Source of the DNA: Xanthobacter aminoxidans
GTDB taxonomy: Bacteria > Pseudomonadota > Alphaproteobacteria > Rhizobiales > Xanthobacteraceae
Reading direction: 5' to 3'
DNA length: 64,000 bases
Assembly: GCF_023571765.1 (NCBI RefSeq)
Contig: NZ_JAMJXC010000013.1
Location: forward strand, 62,001-126,000
A model generated the notes under the pieces. That model was not told the origin of the DNA and ran no database searches. It saw only the letters and a program-made list of their open reading frames with translations. A program made the translations under genes and the position numbers. How positions within the stretch are numbered: position 1 is the stretch's first letter; every line of letters begins with the position of its first letter. Positions 28,844-39,168 of this stretch are shown here, one piece after another.

Positions 28844-29692
28844 CTATTCGGCCGCGCGCTCGCTCTGCTTCTCCAGCCGCTTGGCGTCCTGCCAGAGGGC
28901 TTCCATCTCGTCGAGGCTGGCATCGTTGGGCCGGCGGCCATCCGCCGCGAGCTGCGTCTCCACGTGGCCGAAGCGCCGGGTGAATTTCTCGTTGGTGCCG
29001 CGCAGCGCCGTCTCGGGATCGACGTCCGCATGACGGGCGAGGTTCACCACGGCAAACAGCAGGTCGCCGATCTCGTCGCGGATGGCCTCGGTGCCGCCGG
29101 CGTCGAGGGCCTGCGAGACCTCCTCCGTCTCCTCGCGGATCTTGGCCAGCACCTGCCGCGCGTCGTTCCAGTCGAAGCCCACGCGGCTGGCTTTCTCCTG
29201 AAGCTTCAAGGCGCGGGTGAGGGCAGGGAGGGGCAGGGCGACACCCGAGAGGGTCCCCTTTCCGCCCTCCTCCGGCGCCAGCCCGGCAGCAGCGCGGGCG
29301 GCGGCGCGCTCGGCCTTTTCCTGTGCCTTGATCTCGGCCCACATCCCCTTCACCGCCTCCGGCGACAGGTCGCGGGCGTCGCCGAACACATGGGGGTGCC
29401 GCCGCACCAGCTTGGTGGTGATGGCCTCCACCACGTCAGGGAAGGCGAAGGCGCCCTGCTCCTCCGCCAGGCGGGCGTGGAACACCACCTGCAGCAGCAG
29501 GTCGCCCAGCTCTTCCTTCAGGTCCGGCAAGTCGGCGCGGGCGATGGCATCCGCCACCTCATAGGCCTCTTCCAGCGTGTAGGGCGCGATGGTCGCGAAG
29601 GTCTGCTCCAGATCCCACGGGCAACCGGTGCCCGGCGTGCGCAGGGCCGCCATGATCTCGATGAGGCGCGCAATATCGCGGGAGGGCTGCAT
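28844..29692 (-). CDS. mazG: nucleoside triphosphate pyrophosphohydrolase MazG
   Basis: A 282-residue all-alpha NTP pyrophosphatase that removes abnormal nucleotides and can lower ppGpp. Both MazG domains are visible: CPWDLEQTFATIAPYTLEEAYE with EELGDLLLQVVFHARLAEE in the first, and KIREETEEVSQAL with DEIGDLLFAVVNLARH in the second, giving the ExxE...ExxD metal ligands. The ATG at 29692 has a GGAG site six bases upstream; the frame stays open to 30277 but only over the trmO gene on the other strand. Convergent with hflX. Confidence 0.95.
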   Translation of the reverse strand: MQPSRDIARLIEIMAALRTPGTGCPWDLEQTFATIAPYTLEEAYEVADAIARADLPDLKEELGDLLLQVVFHARLAEEQGAFAFPDVVEAITTKLVRRHPHVFGDARDLSPEAVKGMWAEIKAQEKAERAAARAAAGLAPEEGGKGTLSGVALPLPALTRALKLQEKASRVGFDWNDARQVLAKIREETEEVSQALDAGGTEAIRDEIGDLLFAVVNLARHADVDPETALRGTNEKFTRRFGHVETQLAADGRRPNDASLDEMEALWQDAKRLEKQSERAAE

Positions 29693-29818
29693 GGGGGGCT
29701 CCGGAGGGATGGGGCACCATCCTAATGCGCGGGCACGCCGCGCGCGACTGCGCCCGATGCCGCCTTTGAGCACGGGGTTGCGACGCCTATGCTGTCGGCG
29801 TCCAACGGATTCCCGCCC

Positions 29819-30283
29819 ATGATCGAAATCGCGCCCACCGGCCCCATCGACGACGACATCCGGCCCGGCGAGACCTGCGTCGCGCTGCCGGAACGGTTCG
29901 ATGCGGGGCTCTATTTCATCGGCCGCATCCGCACGCCGTGGACGGTGCGCGGGACCTGTCCGCGCCGCGGCGATCCGGAGGAGGGGCCGGTCTGCACGCT
30001 GGAGATTGATCCGCGCTGGGCGGATGCCCTGACCGGCGTCGCCGACTGCCCGCACCTCCAGGTGCTCTACTGGATGGACCGGGCGCGGCGCGACCTGGTG
30101 CTCCAGAGCCCGCGCGACGGCGGCACCCGCGGCACCTTCGCGCTGCGCTCGCCCGTGCGGCCGAACCCCATCGCGTCCTCGGTCGTCACGCTCGTGGGCG
30201 TAGAGGGGCTCAAGGTGATGGTGCGCGGCCTGGACTGTCTCGACGGCACGCCGCTGGTCGACCTGAAGGCGCAGCACGCGTGA
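29819..30283 (+). CDS. trmO: tRNA N6-threonylcarbamoyladenosine methyltransferase TrmO (TsaA/YaeB fold)
   Basis: A 154-residue SAM-binding beta-barrel protein of the TsaA/TrmO family, which N6-methylates t6A37 in some tRNAs. Landmarks: GLYFIGRIRTPW, CPRRGDP, LTGVADCPHLQVLYWMDRARRDL, and the signature RSPVRPNPIASSVVTLVGVEG. The ATG at 29819 begins just before the conserved first strand. It lies divergent from mazG, with 126 bp between the starts. Some family members are described only as TsaA-like, so the exact substrate is by homology. Confidence 0.88.
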   Translation: MIEIAPTGPIDDDIRPGETCVALPERFDAGLYFIGRIRTPWTVRGTCPRRGDPEEGPVCTLEIDPRWADALTGVADCPHLQVLYWMDRARRDLVLQSPRDGGTRGTFALRSPVRPNPIASSVVTLVGVEGLKVMVRGLDCLDGTPLVDLKAQHA

Positions 30284-30470
30284 GGCGGGGCGATCGCGTC
30301 TCCCCTGAAAACAATAATCGCAGAAGAGATATTATGGAACTTAGATGGCGACGGGCAACCTTCGCTCCGCTGGACACCACGGTTCGGTACCACCAAAATT
30401 CACAATTTTATCAATCCAAGACAGTGACTTAAGTGAGGCTTCAAAAGTAATGCCCGAGTCGCTCAGGTAG

Positions 30471-31334
30471 CTAGCCTGCCGCCCCAGTCCGCTCGTGGAC
30501 GACCGCGCCGCTTCGGATGTCTGACGTGAACTGCATGCCGTCGTAGGCAGGAATCACCCCCTCCGGCAGGCGCGCCGCCAGGGTGGAATAATCGAGGTCC
30601 GTGTGCAGGTTGGTCAGGATCGCGAGATTGGGCTTGAGCTGCGCCACATGGTCCAGCGCTTCCTGAAGCGTGAAATGCGAGGGGTGCGGCGTCTCCCGCA
30701 GGGCGTCGATGATCCAGACGTCGAGATTGTGCAGATGCATCAGGCTGTTTTCGGGAAACCCGTTCACGTCGCTTGAATAGGCCACGCCGCCAAACCGGAA
30801 GCCGAAGGCGTCGATGTCGCCGTGCCGCTGGCGGAACGGCAGCGCCGCGATCGGGCCGCCCGCGCCATCGATGACGATCTCGCGGCCTTCCCGATACCGA
30901 TGGTCGTTCAGGATCGGCGGATAGGCGCTGCCCGGGGGCGTAGCGAAGCAATAGCCGAAGCGCTGATGCAGGATGCGGGCGGTATCTTCGTCCGCATAGA
31001 TGTCGACCCGCTTGCGGTTGTGAATGGCCAGCGGCCGCAGATCATCGATTCCGTGGGTGTGGTCGGCGTGCTCGTGGGTGAACAGCACAGCGTCCAGATG
31101 GGTCACGTTCACGCCGAGCAATTGCTCCCGCAGGTCCGGAGAAGCATCGACGAGAACGCTGGTTTTGCCGCCCGGCCCGACGCGCTCCACCAACATCGAG
31201 CAACGGCGGCGGCGATTGCGCGGATTGGCGGGATCGCAGGCGCCCCACCCCTGCCCCACCCGCGGTACGCCGCCCGAGGAGCCGCAGCCGAGGATGGTGA
31301 AGGTCAGGGTCGCGGCGTCGCTGGAGGGGGGCAT
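30471..31334 (-). CDS. MBL-fold metallohydrolase (PhnP/RNase Z-like phosphodiesterase)
   Basis: A 287-residue metallo-beta-lactamase-fold enzyme. The N-terminal FTILGCGSSGGVPRVGQGWG and the metal-binding FTHEHADHTHGIDDLR are characteristic of the PhnP-like group; AYSSDVNGFP and LTNLHTDLDY supply later ligands. Homologs hydrolyse cyclic phosphodiesters, but the substrate here is unknown. The ATG at 31334 has a GGGAGAG site; an in-frame ATG at 31409 is a weaker alternative. In many Rhizobiales this gene follows tatD; no tatD is visible here. Confidence 0.9.
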   Translation of the reverse strand: MPPSSDAATLTFTILGCGSSGGVPRVGQGWGACDPANPRNRRRRCSMLVERVGPGGKTSVLVDASPDLREQLLGVNVTHLDAVLFTHEHADHTHGIDDLRPLAIHNRKRVDIYADEDTARILHQRFGYCFATPPGSAYPPILNDHRYREGREIVIDGAGGPIAALPFRQRHGDIDAFGFRFGGVAYSSDVNGFPENSLMHLHNLDVWIIDALRETPHPSHFTLQEALDHVAQLKPNLAILTNLHTDLDYSTLAARLPEGVIPAYDGMQFTSDIRSGAVVHERTGAAG

Positions 31335-31768
31335 CACGTCTCTCCCGGCGTCCGGGATCACCCGGCGCAGAATCTGTCGCAGGGTGCTCCAAATCGCGCT
31401 CGGAGTCACACCGCACCACCTTGTCGGGCGGCGTTTTCATCGGGACTGAAGCGGTCCTTGGCCCCGAAATCCCGCGGACTTGCCGCCGCACCGACCCTGC
31501 AAGGTTGGATGAGGTTTCGGCAAAAAATCTTACGTCAGCAAAGAGATGCGAATCACGATTCGCCTGAAGCATCAGGTGAATAATCGGCGGCACCCCGGTG
31601 CAGACGCGCAGCCCGCAGCAGCCGCCGCGCGCGTCAACGGCTCCCCCATTCGGCGGCTCAGCAATTGCGAAAGGAGGGAGGAGAAAATGGCCGCGCTCCG
31701 AGGCTGTTCAGGCCCAGGCATCACACAGATCGAAAATGGGATGGGATACTGCGGATGCCGGGATGGAA
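31335..31768. other. intergenic stretch between the MBL gene and tRNA-Pro
   Basis: No supported gene in these 434 bases on either strand: the open frames are short, with no ribosome-binding site, signal peptide or family motif. It must hold the promoter of the MBL gene. No repeat or integrase remnant was recognised next to the tRNA. Confidence 0.5.
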
Positions 31769-31846
31769 TGGTCGGAGCGAGAGGATTTGAACCTCCGACC
31801 CCTAGTCCCCCAGACTAGTGCGCTAACCGGGCTGCGCTACGCTCCG
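31769..31846 (-). tRNA. tRNA-Pro (anticodon GGG)
   Basis: Read on the minus strand it folds as a cloverleaf: 7-bp acceptor stem CGGAGCG/CGCTCCG, D-arm with AGCGCAGCCCGG, anticodon stem CTAGT/ACTAG around loop CTGGGGG (anticodon GGG), T-arm with GGTTCAAATCC, discriminator A and an encoded CCA (31769-31771). Total 78 nt including CCA. Confidence 0.95.
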
Positions 31847-32108
31847 ACGTGGAGGGGAGGCTTAGACCATCACCGTGGCCCCGACAAGCCCCTCCCGAAC
31901 CGAATGTGCAAAGCGCGCGCCGCTCTCCCCAGGGATCATTCAAACGGGATAAAGATACCACCTTAGGCTGCGCTATTCGGCGCTACATCGCGGCGGGATT
32001 GTGGCAGAGGAGAACGAATCGCCACTCTTTCGCCGGCGAACCGTGTCAATGTGGCCTGATTGCGCGGTCATTCGGCGATCTTCCTCAACAACACGGAAGA
32101 TTGAACGG

Positions 32109-32468
32109 ATGAAGATACGTGTGGTCCTGTCCTGCGCCGCCCTGTCCCTGCCGGCCTCCATGGCCGTTCCGAACATGGCGAACGCGGACACCTCCACCGG
32201 CATCGCCTCCTACTATTGGCAAGGCCGCAGCACCGCGAGTGGTGAACGTTTCAACCCGACGGCCTACACGGCCGCCCATCGTTCCCTGCCCTTCGGCACC
32301 AAGGTGCGTGTCACCAATCTTCGCAATGGAAAAGCCGTCGTGGTCCGCATCAACGATCGCGGGCCGTTCGTCCGTGGCCGGGTGATCGACGTGTCCAAGG
32401 CGGCAGCGTCGGAGCTTGGATTTACCGGCTCTGGCGTCACCCGCGTTTCCCTCTCCGTCGTCGAGTGA
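32109..32468 (+). CDS. small RlpA-like exported protein (double-psi beta-barrel)
   Basis: A 119-residue secreted protein of the RlpA family. A signal peptide ([26 protein letters not shown]) precedes a single double-psi beta-barrel domain with the family hallmarks [47 protein letters not shown] and [10 protein letters not shown]. The Asp of INDRGPF is the catalytic-type residue of RlpA lytic transglycosylases. There is no lipobox Cys and no SPOR domain, so it is much smaller than RlpA of E. coli. The ATG at 32109 follows GGAAGA; an earlier in-frame start at 32001 adds an unlikely leader. A long hairpin follows. Confidence 0.9.
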   Translation: MKIRVVLSCAALSLPASMAVPNMANADTSTGIASYYWQGRSTASGERFNPTAYTAAHRSLPFGTKVRVTNLRNGKAVVVRINDRGPFVRGRVIDVSKAAASELGFTGSGVTRVSLSVVE

Positions 32469-32484
32469 CCGGACGGAATTGAAG

Positions 32485-32528
32485 GCAAGGCCGGGCGTAC
32501 CTGGGGATCGCCTCGCGCCCGGCCTTGC
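32485..32528. terminator. bidirectional terminator between the RlpA-like gene and merR
   Basis: Perfect 13-bp stem GCAAGGCCGGGCG (32485-32497) / CGCCCGGCCTTGC (32516-32528) with an 18-nt loop, lying between two convergent genes. No long T-tract on the plus side; function inferred from strength and position. Confidence 0.7.
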
Positions 32529-32548
32529 TCGACCCCGATGATGGCCGG

Positions 32549-35080
32549 TCAGTCGGCCGCTCTGGCCTCGCCCCGCCGTCCGGTCAGCCCTTCCATCAGC
32601 CGACGGCATTCGCCCAGCTCATAGAGTGCCGACTGCATCCGGTGCACGTCGTCGCGGGAGAGCACCGGTGCCGCCATGGGTGGCTGACCCACCACGCGCG
32701 GCTCCGACCGAAGATGCGGCGGCAGATACTGCTCCGGCGGACCGGGACGCAAAGGCTCACGGGGGAGCCTCTGGCTCGGCTCCGCCTGCTGGCTGACGAC
32801 AGCCTCCTCGACCGGAACGGCCGGTGCCGCCCTGGTCCGCTCGGCCGCCGGCCGCGTCGGTTGAACCGACGCCGCATGGGACTGCGCGGGTGCGGCAGGC
32901 TGAGGCGCCAAGCCACGGCTGGCCATGCGCTCGGCCAGAAGCCGCTGTTCGGACTCCGGCATGGGAAACCCGCCCTCGCCTTCTTCGCTGATGGGGCCGA
33001 TGAGCGGCCCGACGCGCGTGGCGCGGGGAAGGGCCTGCGGGGCCCCCTCGCCCCATTCCTCGTCGATCGCGCGACGCATGGCCTCGCCCTGCCAACTGCC
33101 CGGCGACCGGGGCAGGCGGGCCGACACCTCTCCCGGACCGTACGATTCCGTTGGGTAGGGATCACGCCTCATGGGGTGTTCTGCGCCTGCGCGCGGCGCA
33201 GGGGCGGGTGCGACACCCAGCGACGGCTCGCGCCGCGCCTCACCGGCGCGGGGGTCCGGCCGGCGCGGGCGGTCCACGGGCCGCTCGAAGGCGCGCCGGT
33301 CCGACGGCCGATCGGCGTAACGATCCTCGGACCGATCATGGGGCCGATCCTGGTCGTTCATGGAATACTCCGGCTCGGCGGCTCTCGGGTTCTGTCGGTA
33401 AGGGGCGGGCGCCTCGGCAGGCAATGGCGCGGCCTGGGGCCATTCGTCATCGGCCGGACGGGCGGAGGGGGCATGGAATGCGCGGGGCGGTTCGGGAGGC
33501 GCGTCAGCCGCCCAGCGGCCGTCGTCCCGCCACTCCTCGTCCCTCCGATCCTCGTCCTGACGGTCCCTGGCCTGCCAGTCGATGCCCCGATCGGCGTCCG
33601 AGGCTGTCGGTTCAACGGTCGCGCTTTCCACCCAATCGGTCTGGCGCCAATCGCCGTCACGCAGCAGCCGGCCTTCGCGCGTATCGCGGTCACGTGGAGG
33701 GAGCGGCTCCGCCTCGAGCCAGTCGCGATTCTCGGCCGCCGGCCGCCGGGCGTGGCGGGGGATGAAATCCTCGGGCGGGCCCGGATATTCCTCCGGCTCG
33801 CGGGGCAAGGGCGCGGAGCGATCGGGGCGGCTTGGTTCCAGCGCGCGCGGGGCCTCGTCGCGGGCGTCGTGGCGAGCCTCATGGTGGGTGTCGTACTCGG
33901 GGACTTCATGCGGCCGCGGCGGACGTCGATCCTGCGCTTTCAGGCGGCGGATGCGGTCCTCGATGGGCTCGGACACCTGCGGTGCCGGCGGAAAATCATC
34001 CAGGAACGGCAGCAGCGGGTCGTCGAGTTCGGGCGAATGGGGCGCCTGATCGTCGGCCGGCATGGCGAGACGTGACGCTGGCCCGCGGCTCGGCCGCTGC
34101 ATGGGGCGCAGCTGAGGCTCGAGCCGTTCGCCCGGATGCCCCTCCGGCGCGGCCCGGCGTGGCGGCGGCGGCTCTGCGCGTCGGCTCGCCATCTCGTCCG
34201 CCTCGATGTCCGCTTGGGAACGATCGCGACGCATATGACGCTCGACGCCCGGCTCCAGCCTCGGTTCCAATCCCGGATCACTCCGACGCATCGGAGCGGC
34301 GTCGCGATCCATATCCGCATCGTGCCGCTGGACCGGGCGCCGGGCGGGAAAGTCGTCCGCCTCGAACGAGGGCTCGCGGCGGTCGTCCGCTGCGGGGCGA
34401 CGGCGGTCCGGGGGAGCCTTGTCGCGATCGGGCGAGCGGCTCGATCCGTCAAATTCGGGTTTGTCGCGAAGCGGCTGATTGCGCAGGGGCATTTCCCGCT
34501 GCGGGGCATCGAATGCGGGATCGAGCCTCTCCGAGCGGCCGCCACGGGCGCTGCCTTCACGCAGGGGCCTCGGGGGGGCGGCCGGCTCGGACGCGAGATC
34601 GCGGTCGGCCTCGGCATCGGGGAAGGGGAGCGGCAGCTCGGCGCTTTCGGGCAGCTCGGGAAGGACATCCTCCTCCCCTCCCCGCCCCTTGCCGCGTCGG
34701 CGTGGCAGCAGGCCGAGCAGGCCGCCGAACGTCACGCCCTCCCCGCCGGCGGCGCGGGCCGGACGCGCGGAGCGCATGGAGGCCACCTCACGCTCGATGC
34801 CGAGATCCTGGACGTAACGCACGCCCTGGTCCTTCAGCACGCGCTGGGCGCCCTTGATGGTGAAACCGTCGGTGTAGAGCAGGTGGCGGATACCGCGCAG
34901 GAGGTCCACGTCCTCCGGCCGGTAGAATCGCCGGCCGCCGGCGCGCTTCACCGGCTTGATCTGGGTGAAGCGGCTTTCCCAGAAGCGCAGGACGTGCTGC
35001 GGGAGCTCAAGCTCGTCCGCGACCTCGCTGATGGTCCGGAAGGCGTCCGGAGCTTTCTCCGTCTCGCGCGCGTCGCCCAC
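32549..35080 (-). CDS. MerR-family transcriptional regulator with a very long low-complexity tail
   Basis: An 843-residue protein. The N-terminal MerR winged helix-turn-helix is clear ([20 protein letters not shown], residues ~14-33; [34 protein letters not shown] to ~90). Rhizobiales relatives in the same place (ihfA-merR) are normally about 170-250 residues. Here residues ~120-800 are rich in Arg, Pro, Asp, Glu and Ala, with no recognisable domain, and look intrinsically disordered. The C-terminus ([18 protein letters not shown]) looks helical. The start is GTG, with GGGAG six bases upstream. There is no metal-site Cys cluster as in MerR/CueR. Targets are unknown. Confidence 0.9.
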   Translation of the reverse strand: MGDARETEKAPDAFRTISEVADELELPQHVLRFWESRFTQIKPVKRAGGRRFYRPEDVDLLRGIRHLLYTDGFTIKGAQRVLKDQGVRYVQDLGIEREVASMRSARPARAAGGEGVTFGGLLGLLPRRRGKGRGGEEDVLPELPESAELPLPFPDAEADRDLASEPAAPPRPLREGSARGGRSERLDPAFDAPQREMPLRNQPLRDKPEFDGSSRSPDRDKAPPDRRRPAADDRREPSFEADDFPARRPVQRHDADMDRDAAPMRRSDPGLEPRLEPGVERHMRRDRSQADIEADEMASRRAEPPPPRRAAPEGHPGERLEPQLRPMQRPSRGPASRLAMPADDQAPHSPELDDPLLPFLDDFPPAPQVSEPIEDRIRRLKAQDRRPPRPHEVPEYDTHHEARHDARDEAPRALEPSRPDRSAPLPREPEEYPGPPEDFIPRHARRPAAENRDWLEAEPLPPRDRDTREGRLLRDGDWRQTDWVESATVEPTASDADRGIDWQARDRQDEDRRDEEWRDDGRWAADAPPEPPRAFHAPSARPADDEWPQAAPLPAEAPAPYRQNPRAAEPEYSMNDQDRPHDRSEDRYADRPSDRRAFERPVDRPRRPDPRAGEARREPSLGVAPAPAPRAGAEHPMRRDPYPTESYGPGEVSARLPRSPGSWQGEAMRRAIDEEWGEGAPQALPRATRVGPLIGPISEEGEGGFPMPESEQRLLAERMASRGLAPQPAAPAQSHAASVQPTRPAAERTRAAPAVPVEEAVVSQQAEPSQRLPREPLRPGPPEQYLPPHLRSEPRVVGQPPMAAPVLSRDDVHRMQSALYELGECRRLMEGLTGRRGEARAAD

Positions 35081-35239
35081 CTTGTCTCCCGCTTCGTTCG
35101 ACCGAATCGCCCAGAGCCCGTGCGGGAATCATAGGTGCGATTGGCGCATGCGGAAAGGCGGACAAGCCACGGCAAGGGCTTGTCCCCGGTTGTTCGCGCG
35201 ATCGGTTACGAAATCCTGTCCGTGGGCAGGCGACGGGGA

Positions 35240-35557
35240 TCAGTCCTCGTCGGCGCCGTCCGGCTCGGTGCCGTTGATGCGGTGCTTCAGGATGCTCGAG
35301 GGCTTGAACACCATGACCCGGCGGGGCTCGATGGGCACTTCCTGGCCGGTCTTGGGATTGCGCCCGATGCGCTCGCCCTTGTCGCGCACGACAAAGGAAC
35401 CGAACGAAGACAGCTTGACCGTCTCGCCGCGGGCGAGGCAGTCCGCAATCTCCTTCAGAACCATCTCGACGAGCTGGGCAGACTCGGTGCGAGAAAGTCC
35501 AACCTGCTGATAGACGGCCTCACACAGATCCGCCCGCGTTACGGTCCGACCAGCCAT
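35240..35557 (-). CDS. ihfA: integration host factor alpha subunit
   Basis: A 105-residue DNA-bending protein of the HU/IHF family. Landmarks are [49 protein letters not shown] (with the DNA-intercalating Pro of the beta arm) and [16 protein letters not shown]. The ATG at 35557 has a GGGGAGA site; the frame stays open upstream to 35635 but without family similarity. Order fabH-ihfA-merR on the same strand is the standard Rhizobiales arrangement. IHF also assists sigma54 promoters, fitting the NtrC-rich neighbourhood, though that link is general knowledge. Confidence 0.96.
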   Translation of the reverse strand: MAGRTVTRADLCEAVYQQVGLSRTESAQLVEMVLKEIADCLARGETVKLSSFGSFVVRDKGERIGRNPKTGQEVPIEPRRVMVFKPSSILKHRINGTEPDGADED

Positions 35558-35765
35558 ATGTCTCCCCGACCCCTGAAAGCGCGCTCGGACCGGCCGCCAA
35601 CGCCCTGCGACCGCCCAGCCTTGCAAACGCAGCAATTCTTAACAGTTGAGGCTGCACGAATGTGACGGATACGACGCCGCACCTCCCACAGACCCCAGCG
35701 CCTGCGGGCAACGGCGTCCGGCAAACTAGCCGCGCCAGCCGAGCAAGGTCAACGCATTATGTGGT

Positions 35766-36740
35766 CTACCAGCGGATCAGTGCCGACCCCCAGGTGAATC
35801 CGCCGCCCATTGCCTCAAGCAACACCAGATCACCTTTGGTAATCCGCCCATCCCGCACTGCGACATCAAGTGCCAGGGGGATGGAGGCCGCGGAGGTGTT
35901 TCCGTGGAGATCCACGGTCGTCACCACCTTTTCCGGTGCAATGCCCAGCTTCAGCGCGCTGGCGTCGATGATGCGGCGGTTCGCCTGATGGGGCACGAAC
36001 CAGTCGATGCTGGCGGCGCTCTCGCCGGTGGCGGCGAAGGCGTCCTCGATCACGTCGGTGATCATGCCCACCGCGTGCTTGAACACTTCCTTGCCTTCCA
36101 TGCGCAGATGGCCGGCCGTGCCCGTGGTGGACGGCCCGCCGTCCACATAGAGCTTGGCGCGATGGCGGCCGTCCGAGCGCAGGTGAGAGGTGAGAAGACC
36201 GGAATCGCCGGCTGTCGCCGCGTCCACGCCTTCGAGCACGAGCGCACCGGCGCCGTCACCGAACAGGACGCAGGTGCCGCGATCCTCCCAGTCGAGGATG
36301 CGCGAGAAGGTCTCGGCGCCGATCACCAGCGCCCGCTTGAAGGCGCCTGTCTTCAGATAGGCGTCGGCCGTGGCGAGGGCGAAGACGAAGCCGGAGCACA
36401 CGGCCTGGACATCGAAGGCGGCGCCACGGGTGATGCCAAGCTCGGCCTGCACCGTCACGGAGGTGGCCGGGAAGGTCAGGTCCGGCGTCGCGGTGCCGAG
36501 GATGATCAGGTCGATGTCGGCGGCGGTCAGGCCGGACGCATCCAGCGCGCGCTGGGCCGCCTTGATGGCGAGGTGGGAGGTGAATTCACCTTCCGCAGCG
36601 ATGTGCCGCTGGCGGATGCCGGTGCGCTGGACGATCCACTCGTCGGACGTGTCCATGCGCGACGCGAGCTCGGCGTTGCTGAGAACCCGCTCGGGAAGAT
36701 AGGACCCGGTGCCCCGGGCGACGGACCTGATACCGCTCAC
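35766..36740 (-). CDS. fabH: 3-oxoacyl-ACP synthase III
   Basis: A 324-residue ketosynthase that starts fatty-acid synthesis by condensing acetyl-CoA with malonyl-ACP. The catalytic triad is visible: Cys115 ([12 protein letters not shown]), His251 ([10 protein letters not shown]) and Asn281 ([12 protein letters not shown]). The N-terminal [13 protein letters not shown] and [18 protein letters not shown] are family-typical. The start is GTG at 36740 and overlaps the plsX TGA (GTGA), so the two are translationally coupled. Confidence 0.97.
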   Translation of the reverse strand: MSGIRSVARGTGSYLPERVLSNAELASRMDTSDEWIVQRTGIRQRHIAAEGEFTSHLAIKAAQRALDASGLTAADIDLIILGTATPDLTFPATSVTVQAELGITRGAAFDVQAVCSGFVFALATADAYLKTGAFKRALVIGAETFSRILDWEDRGTCVLFGDGAGALVLEGVDAATAGDSGLLTSHLRSDGRHRAKLYVDGGPSTTGTAGHLRMEGKEVFKHAVGMITDVIEDAFAATGESAASIDWFVPHQANRRIIDASALKLGIAPEKVVTTVDLHGNTSAASIPLALDVAVRDGRITKGDLVLLEAMGGGFTWGSALIRW

Positions 36741-37807
36741 GATTGTCCTTCCGCCCCTGCGGCCTCCGGCCGGCGCTCGGAAATCTCCGGAGGCCTGCGG
36801 CTGGTGAGGCTCTGTTCGATGTGCGCCAGCAATTGGTGGCGCACCATGTCATAGGCGAGGTCGACGGCGGCGGCGAAGCCCTCCGCGTCGGTGCCGCCGT
36901 GGCTCTTGATAACGACGCCGTTGAGGCCGAGGAACACGCCGCCATTGGCCCGGCGCGGGTCCATCTTCTCCTTCAGCACGCGGAAGGCGTCGCGCGCGAA
37001 GAGATAGCCGATCCTGGCCCGCAGCGTCCGGCTCATGGCCGAGCGCAGGTAGGAGGCGAGCTGCTTGGCCGTGCCCTCGGCGGTTTTGAGGGCGATGTTG
37101 CCGGAAAAGCCCTCGGTCACGACCACGTCCACCGTGCCGGCGCCGATGTCGTTGCCCTCGACGAAGCCGTGATAGTTCACCGACACCCCCTCCTCCCGGA
37201 GGATGCGCGCGGCTTCCTTCACTTCCTCGACGCCCTTGATCTCCTCGACGCCCACGTTGAGGAGGCCGACGGTCGGCTTCTCGATGTCGAACAGCACCCG
37301 CGCCATGGCCGAGCCCATGATCGCCATTTCGACGAGGCTCTTGGCGGTGGCACCGATGGAGGCGCCCACGTCCAGCACCACAGTCTCGCCGCGCAACGTC
37401 GGCCAGATGGCGGCGATGGCGGGGCGGCTGATGCCCGGCATGGTACGCAGATTGAAATTGGCCATGGCCATCAGCGCGCCGGTGTTGCCGGCGGACACGG
37501 CAACGTCGGCCTCGTGGACCTTCACCGCGTCGATGGCCTTCCACATGGACGACTTGTAGCGGCCCCGGCGCAGCGCCTGGCTCGGCTTGTCGTCCATGCC
37601 GACCACAACGTCGGTGTGGATGATGCGGGACGCGGCAGCGAGTTTGGGGTGGCTCTTCAGAACCTCGCGGACCCGCGCCTCATCGCCATAGAGGAGGAAG
37701 CTTGTGTCGGGATGGCGCCCCAGCGAGATTTCCGCCCCGGCAAGGACCGTCTCGGGTCCATGGTCGCCGCCCATGGCGTCGACGGCGATGCGGACGGGTA
37801 CGGTCAT
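36737..37807 (-). CDS. plsX: phosphate acyltransferase PlsX
   Basis: A 356-residue peripheral membrane enzyme that makes acyl-phosphate from acyl-ACP for phospholipid synthesis. Landmarks: [20 protein letters not shown] at the start, [48 protein letters not shown]-type segment, [29 protein letters not shown]-type segment. It overlaps fabH by 4 bp at its stop. The usual neighbour rpmF is not seen just upstream; a yceD-family gene lies 172 bp upstream instead. Confidence 0.97.
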   Translation of the reverse strand: MTVPVRIAVDAMGGDHGPETVLAGAEISLGRHPDTSFLLYGDEARVREVLKSHPKLAAASRIIHTDVVVGMDDKPSQALRRGRYKSSMWKAIDAVKVHEADVAVSAGNTGALMAMANFNLRTMPGISRPAIAAIWPTLRGETVVLDVGASIGATAKSLVEMAIMGSAMARVLFDIEKPTVGLLNVGVEEIKGVEEVKEAARILREEGVSVNYHGFVEGNDIGAGTVDVVVTEGFSGNIALKTAEGTAKQLASYLRSAMSRTLRARIGYLFARDAFRVLKEKMDPRRANGGVFLGLNGVVIKSHGGTDAEGFAAAVDLAYDMVRHQLLAHIEQSLTSRRPPEISERRPEAAGAEGQS

Positions 37808-37979
37808 CTCCGGCGTAAATCCCTGCTTCGATCGAATGGCGGCGGGCTCTGCCCTGGCGGAAAAGGTGAGGGATCAGGAATCCCGGCAAGCATGTCCCGT
37901 CGTTACCGTCGCCGTTGCGGCGGGCGGACAATAGCGTGTCGCGGCGCCATCGCAACTGCTCCGGGGCGGCGAGGTGCGC

Positions 37980-38486
37980 TCACTCCTTGTCCTTCAGGCG
38001 GGAGAGTGCGGAGAAGGGCGAAATGGCGGGATCCTCCGCCGGCGGCTCGAACACCGCCCCGGGCTTGCGCGGGTAGGGATCAATGCCGAGGGCCAGGAAC
38101 TCGCACACCAGCGCGCCCACATCGATCCGCCCGTCCACGATCTCGTCCGGCGGGTCGATCTCGTTCTCTTCGTCCTCTTCGGAGGGCTTGTAGGTGCCGG
38201 CGGGGGCGAAGTGGACGTCGATTTCCTCCTCGAGCGGCGCGTCGAACGCCTCCAGCGTCACCCCGCACGTCTGGCGGACAGTCGCCGTGAGTCGGCCCGA
38301 GACGCGCACGCCCTCCCTGCCCTCCGGCACAAGGTGAAGCGTCGCCAGAATCCCTTCGGCGTGGAGCACGCCCGCATAGCGCGCAAGCGCCGCCGTGGCG
38401 GCTGCATCGGGCGCGAGCTTCAGGTGAAGGCCGAGCGGCGGGAGGTCGGCGACGGAGATCATGTGGGAATAAGGAAGATCGCTCAT
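37980..38486 (-). CDS. DUF177 (YceD-like) protein
   Basis: A 168-residue cytoplasmic protein of the DUF177/YceD family, commonly next to rpmF or plsX and thought to take part in 23S rRNA accumulation or processing. Signatures are TATVRQTCGVTLEAFDAPLEEEIDVHFAP in the centre and the acidic EEDEENEIDPPDEIVDGRIDVGALVCEFLALGIDPYPRKPG segment. The ATG at 38486 overlaps the upstream chaperone gene stop (ATGA), so both are one operon leading towards plsX-fabH. Confidence 0.88.
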   Translation of the reverse strand: MSDLPYSHMISVADLPPLGLHLKLAPDAAATAALARYAGVLHAEGILATLHLVPEGREGVRVSGRLTATVRQTCGVTLEAFDAPLEEEIDVHFAPAGTYKPSEEDEENEIDPPDEIVDGRIDVGALVCEFLALGIDPYPRKPGAVFEPPAEDPAISPFSALSRLKDKE

Positions 38487-39046
38487 TGTCCCGCCTCCGG
38501 AGCAGGCCTGAGTTGGGGCGCCGGCAGCACCAGCACGCCGCGGGCGAAGGTTTCAAAGGGCGTTGCCGCAAGGCTGTCCGCAGCGGCACGAACGTAAGCC
38601 GCGAAGGGGGCTGCCGTGGGCACCGTCTCTTCCGTACCGAGAACATTGCGGGCGAGAGCTTGCGCCAGCAGCGCGTTGCCGCCGTCGGCCAGTGCGGTAT
38701 CATATGCCGCAACACGGCCGTAAAAGGCCTCGCCGATCTTCTTCATCTTCTTCGGCACGGTGAGGTCGCCGACGCCCAGCTCACGCATGGTGCTGTCCAT
38801 GTCGGCGGCGAAGGCGTCGAAAATCTCCTGCGACATAGCGCGCGCGGTGTCGTCGCCGTCCTTCAGGCGGTGGCACACGAGCACTGTGTGGAGCACCACC
38901 ATCTCGAAGCGTCCCTCCAGCGTATCGGGAACGCCGAAGTCGGTGTAGAACTCCGCCCGCCGCGACTGTGCCACGATCACGCCATACAGGCGCTCGATGG
39001 TCTCGCGGGACTTGGCACGCTTTGACGAGCGGAACAGGTTGAGCAT
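38483..39046 (-). CDS. ubiquinol-cytochrome c chaperone family protein (CBP3-like)
   Basis: A 187-residue protein of the CBP3/ubiquinol-cytochrome c chaperone family, whose mitochondrial members assist cytochrome b assembly in the bc1 complex. Landmarks: IERLYGVIVAQSRRAEFYTDFGVPDTLEGRFEMVVLHTVLVCHRL in the first half and RELGVGDLTVPKKMKKIGEAFYGRV. The ATG at 39046 has a GGAAG site; a longer frame to 39190 has no support. It is coupled to the DUF177 gene by 4-bp overlap and is divergent from bamE. Confidence 0.9.
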   Translation of the reverse strand: MLNLFRSSKRAKSRETIERLYGVIVAQSRRAEFYTDFGVPDTLEGRFEMVVLHTVLVCHRLKDGDDTARAMSQEIFDAFAADMDSTMRELGVGDLTVPKKMKKIGEAFYGRVAAYDTALADGGNALLAQALARNVLGTEETVPTAAPFAAYVRAAADSLAATPFETFARGVLVLPAPQLRPAPEAGQ

Positions 39047-39168
39047 TTCGGCTTCCGGGCCAAGGTCCGGCGAGGAGTTGAACGGGCAAGCGGCGTAACG
39101 CGCCCTCGCCCGCATGGCAAGGGGCGGTAGCCGAGGCGGCGCGCCGGGGCGCCGTTCACTGGACAAAA

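Noticed and set aside
28844-30277. MazG fused to an extra ~195-residue N-terminal domain
   Set aside because: The extension runs opposite trmO, has no family features, and an ATG with a good ribosome-binding site exists at 29692.
31769-31846. tRNA-Pro as an attachment site for an integrated element
   Set aside because: No integrase gene, direct repeat of the tRNA 3' end or foreign-looking gene block was seen on either side.
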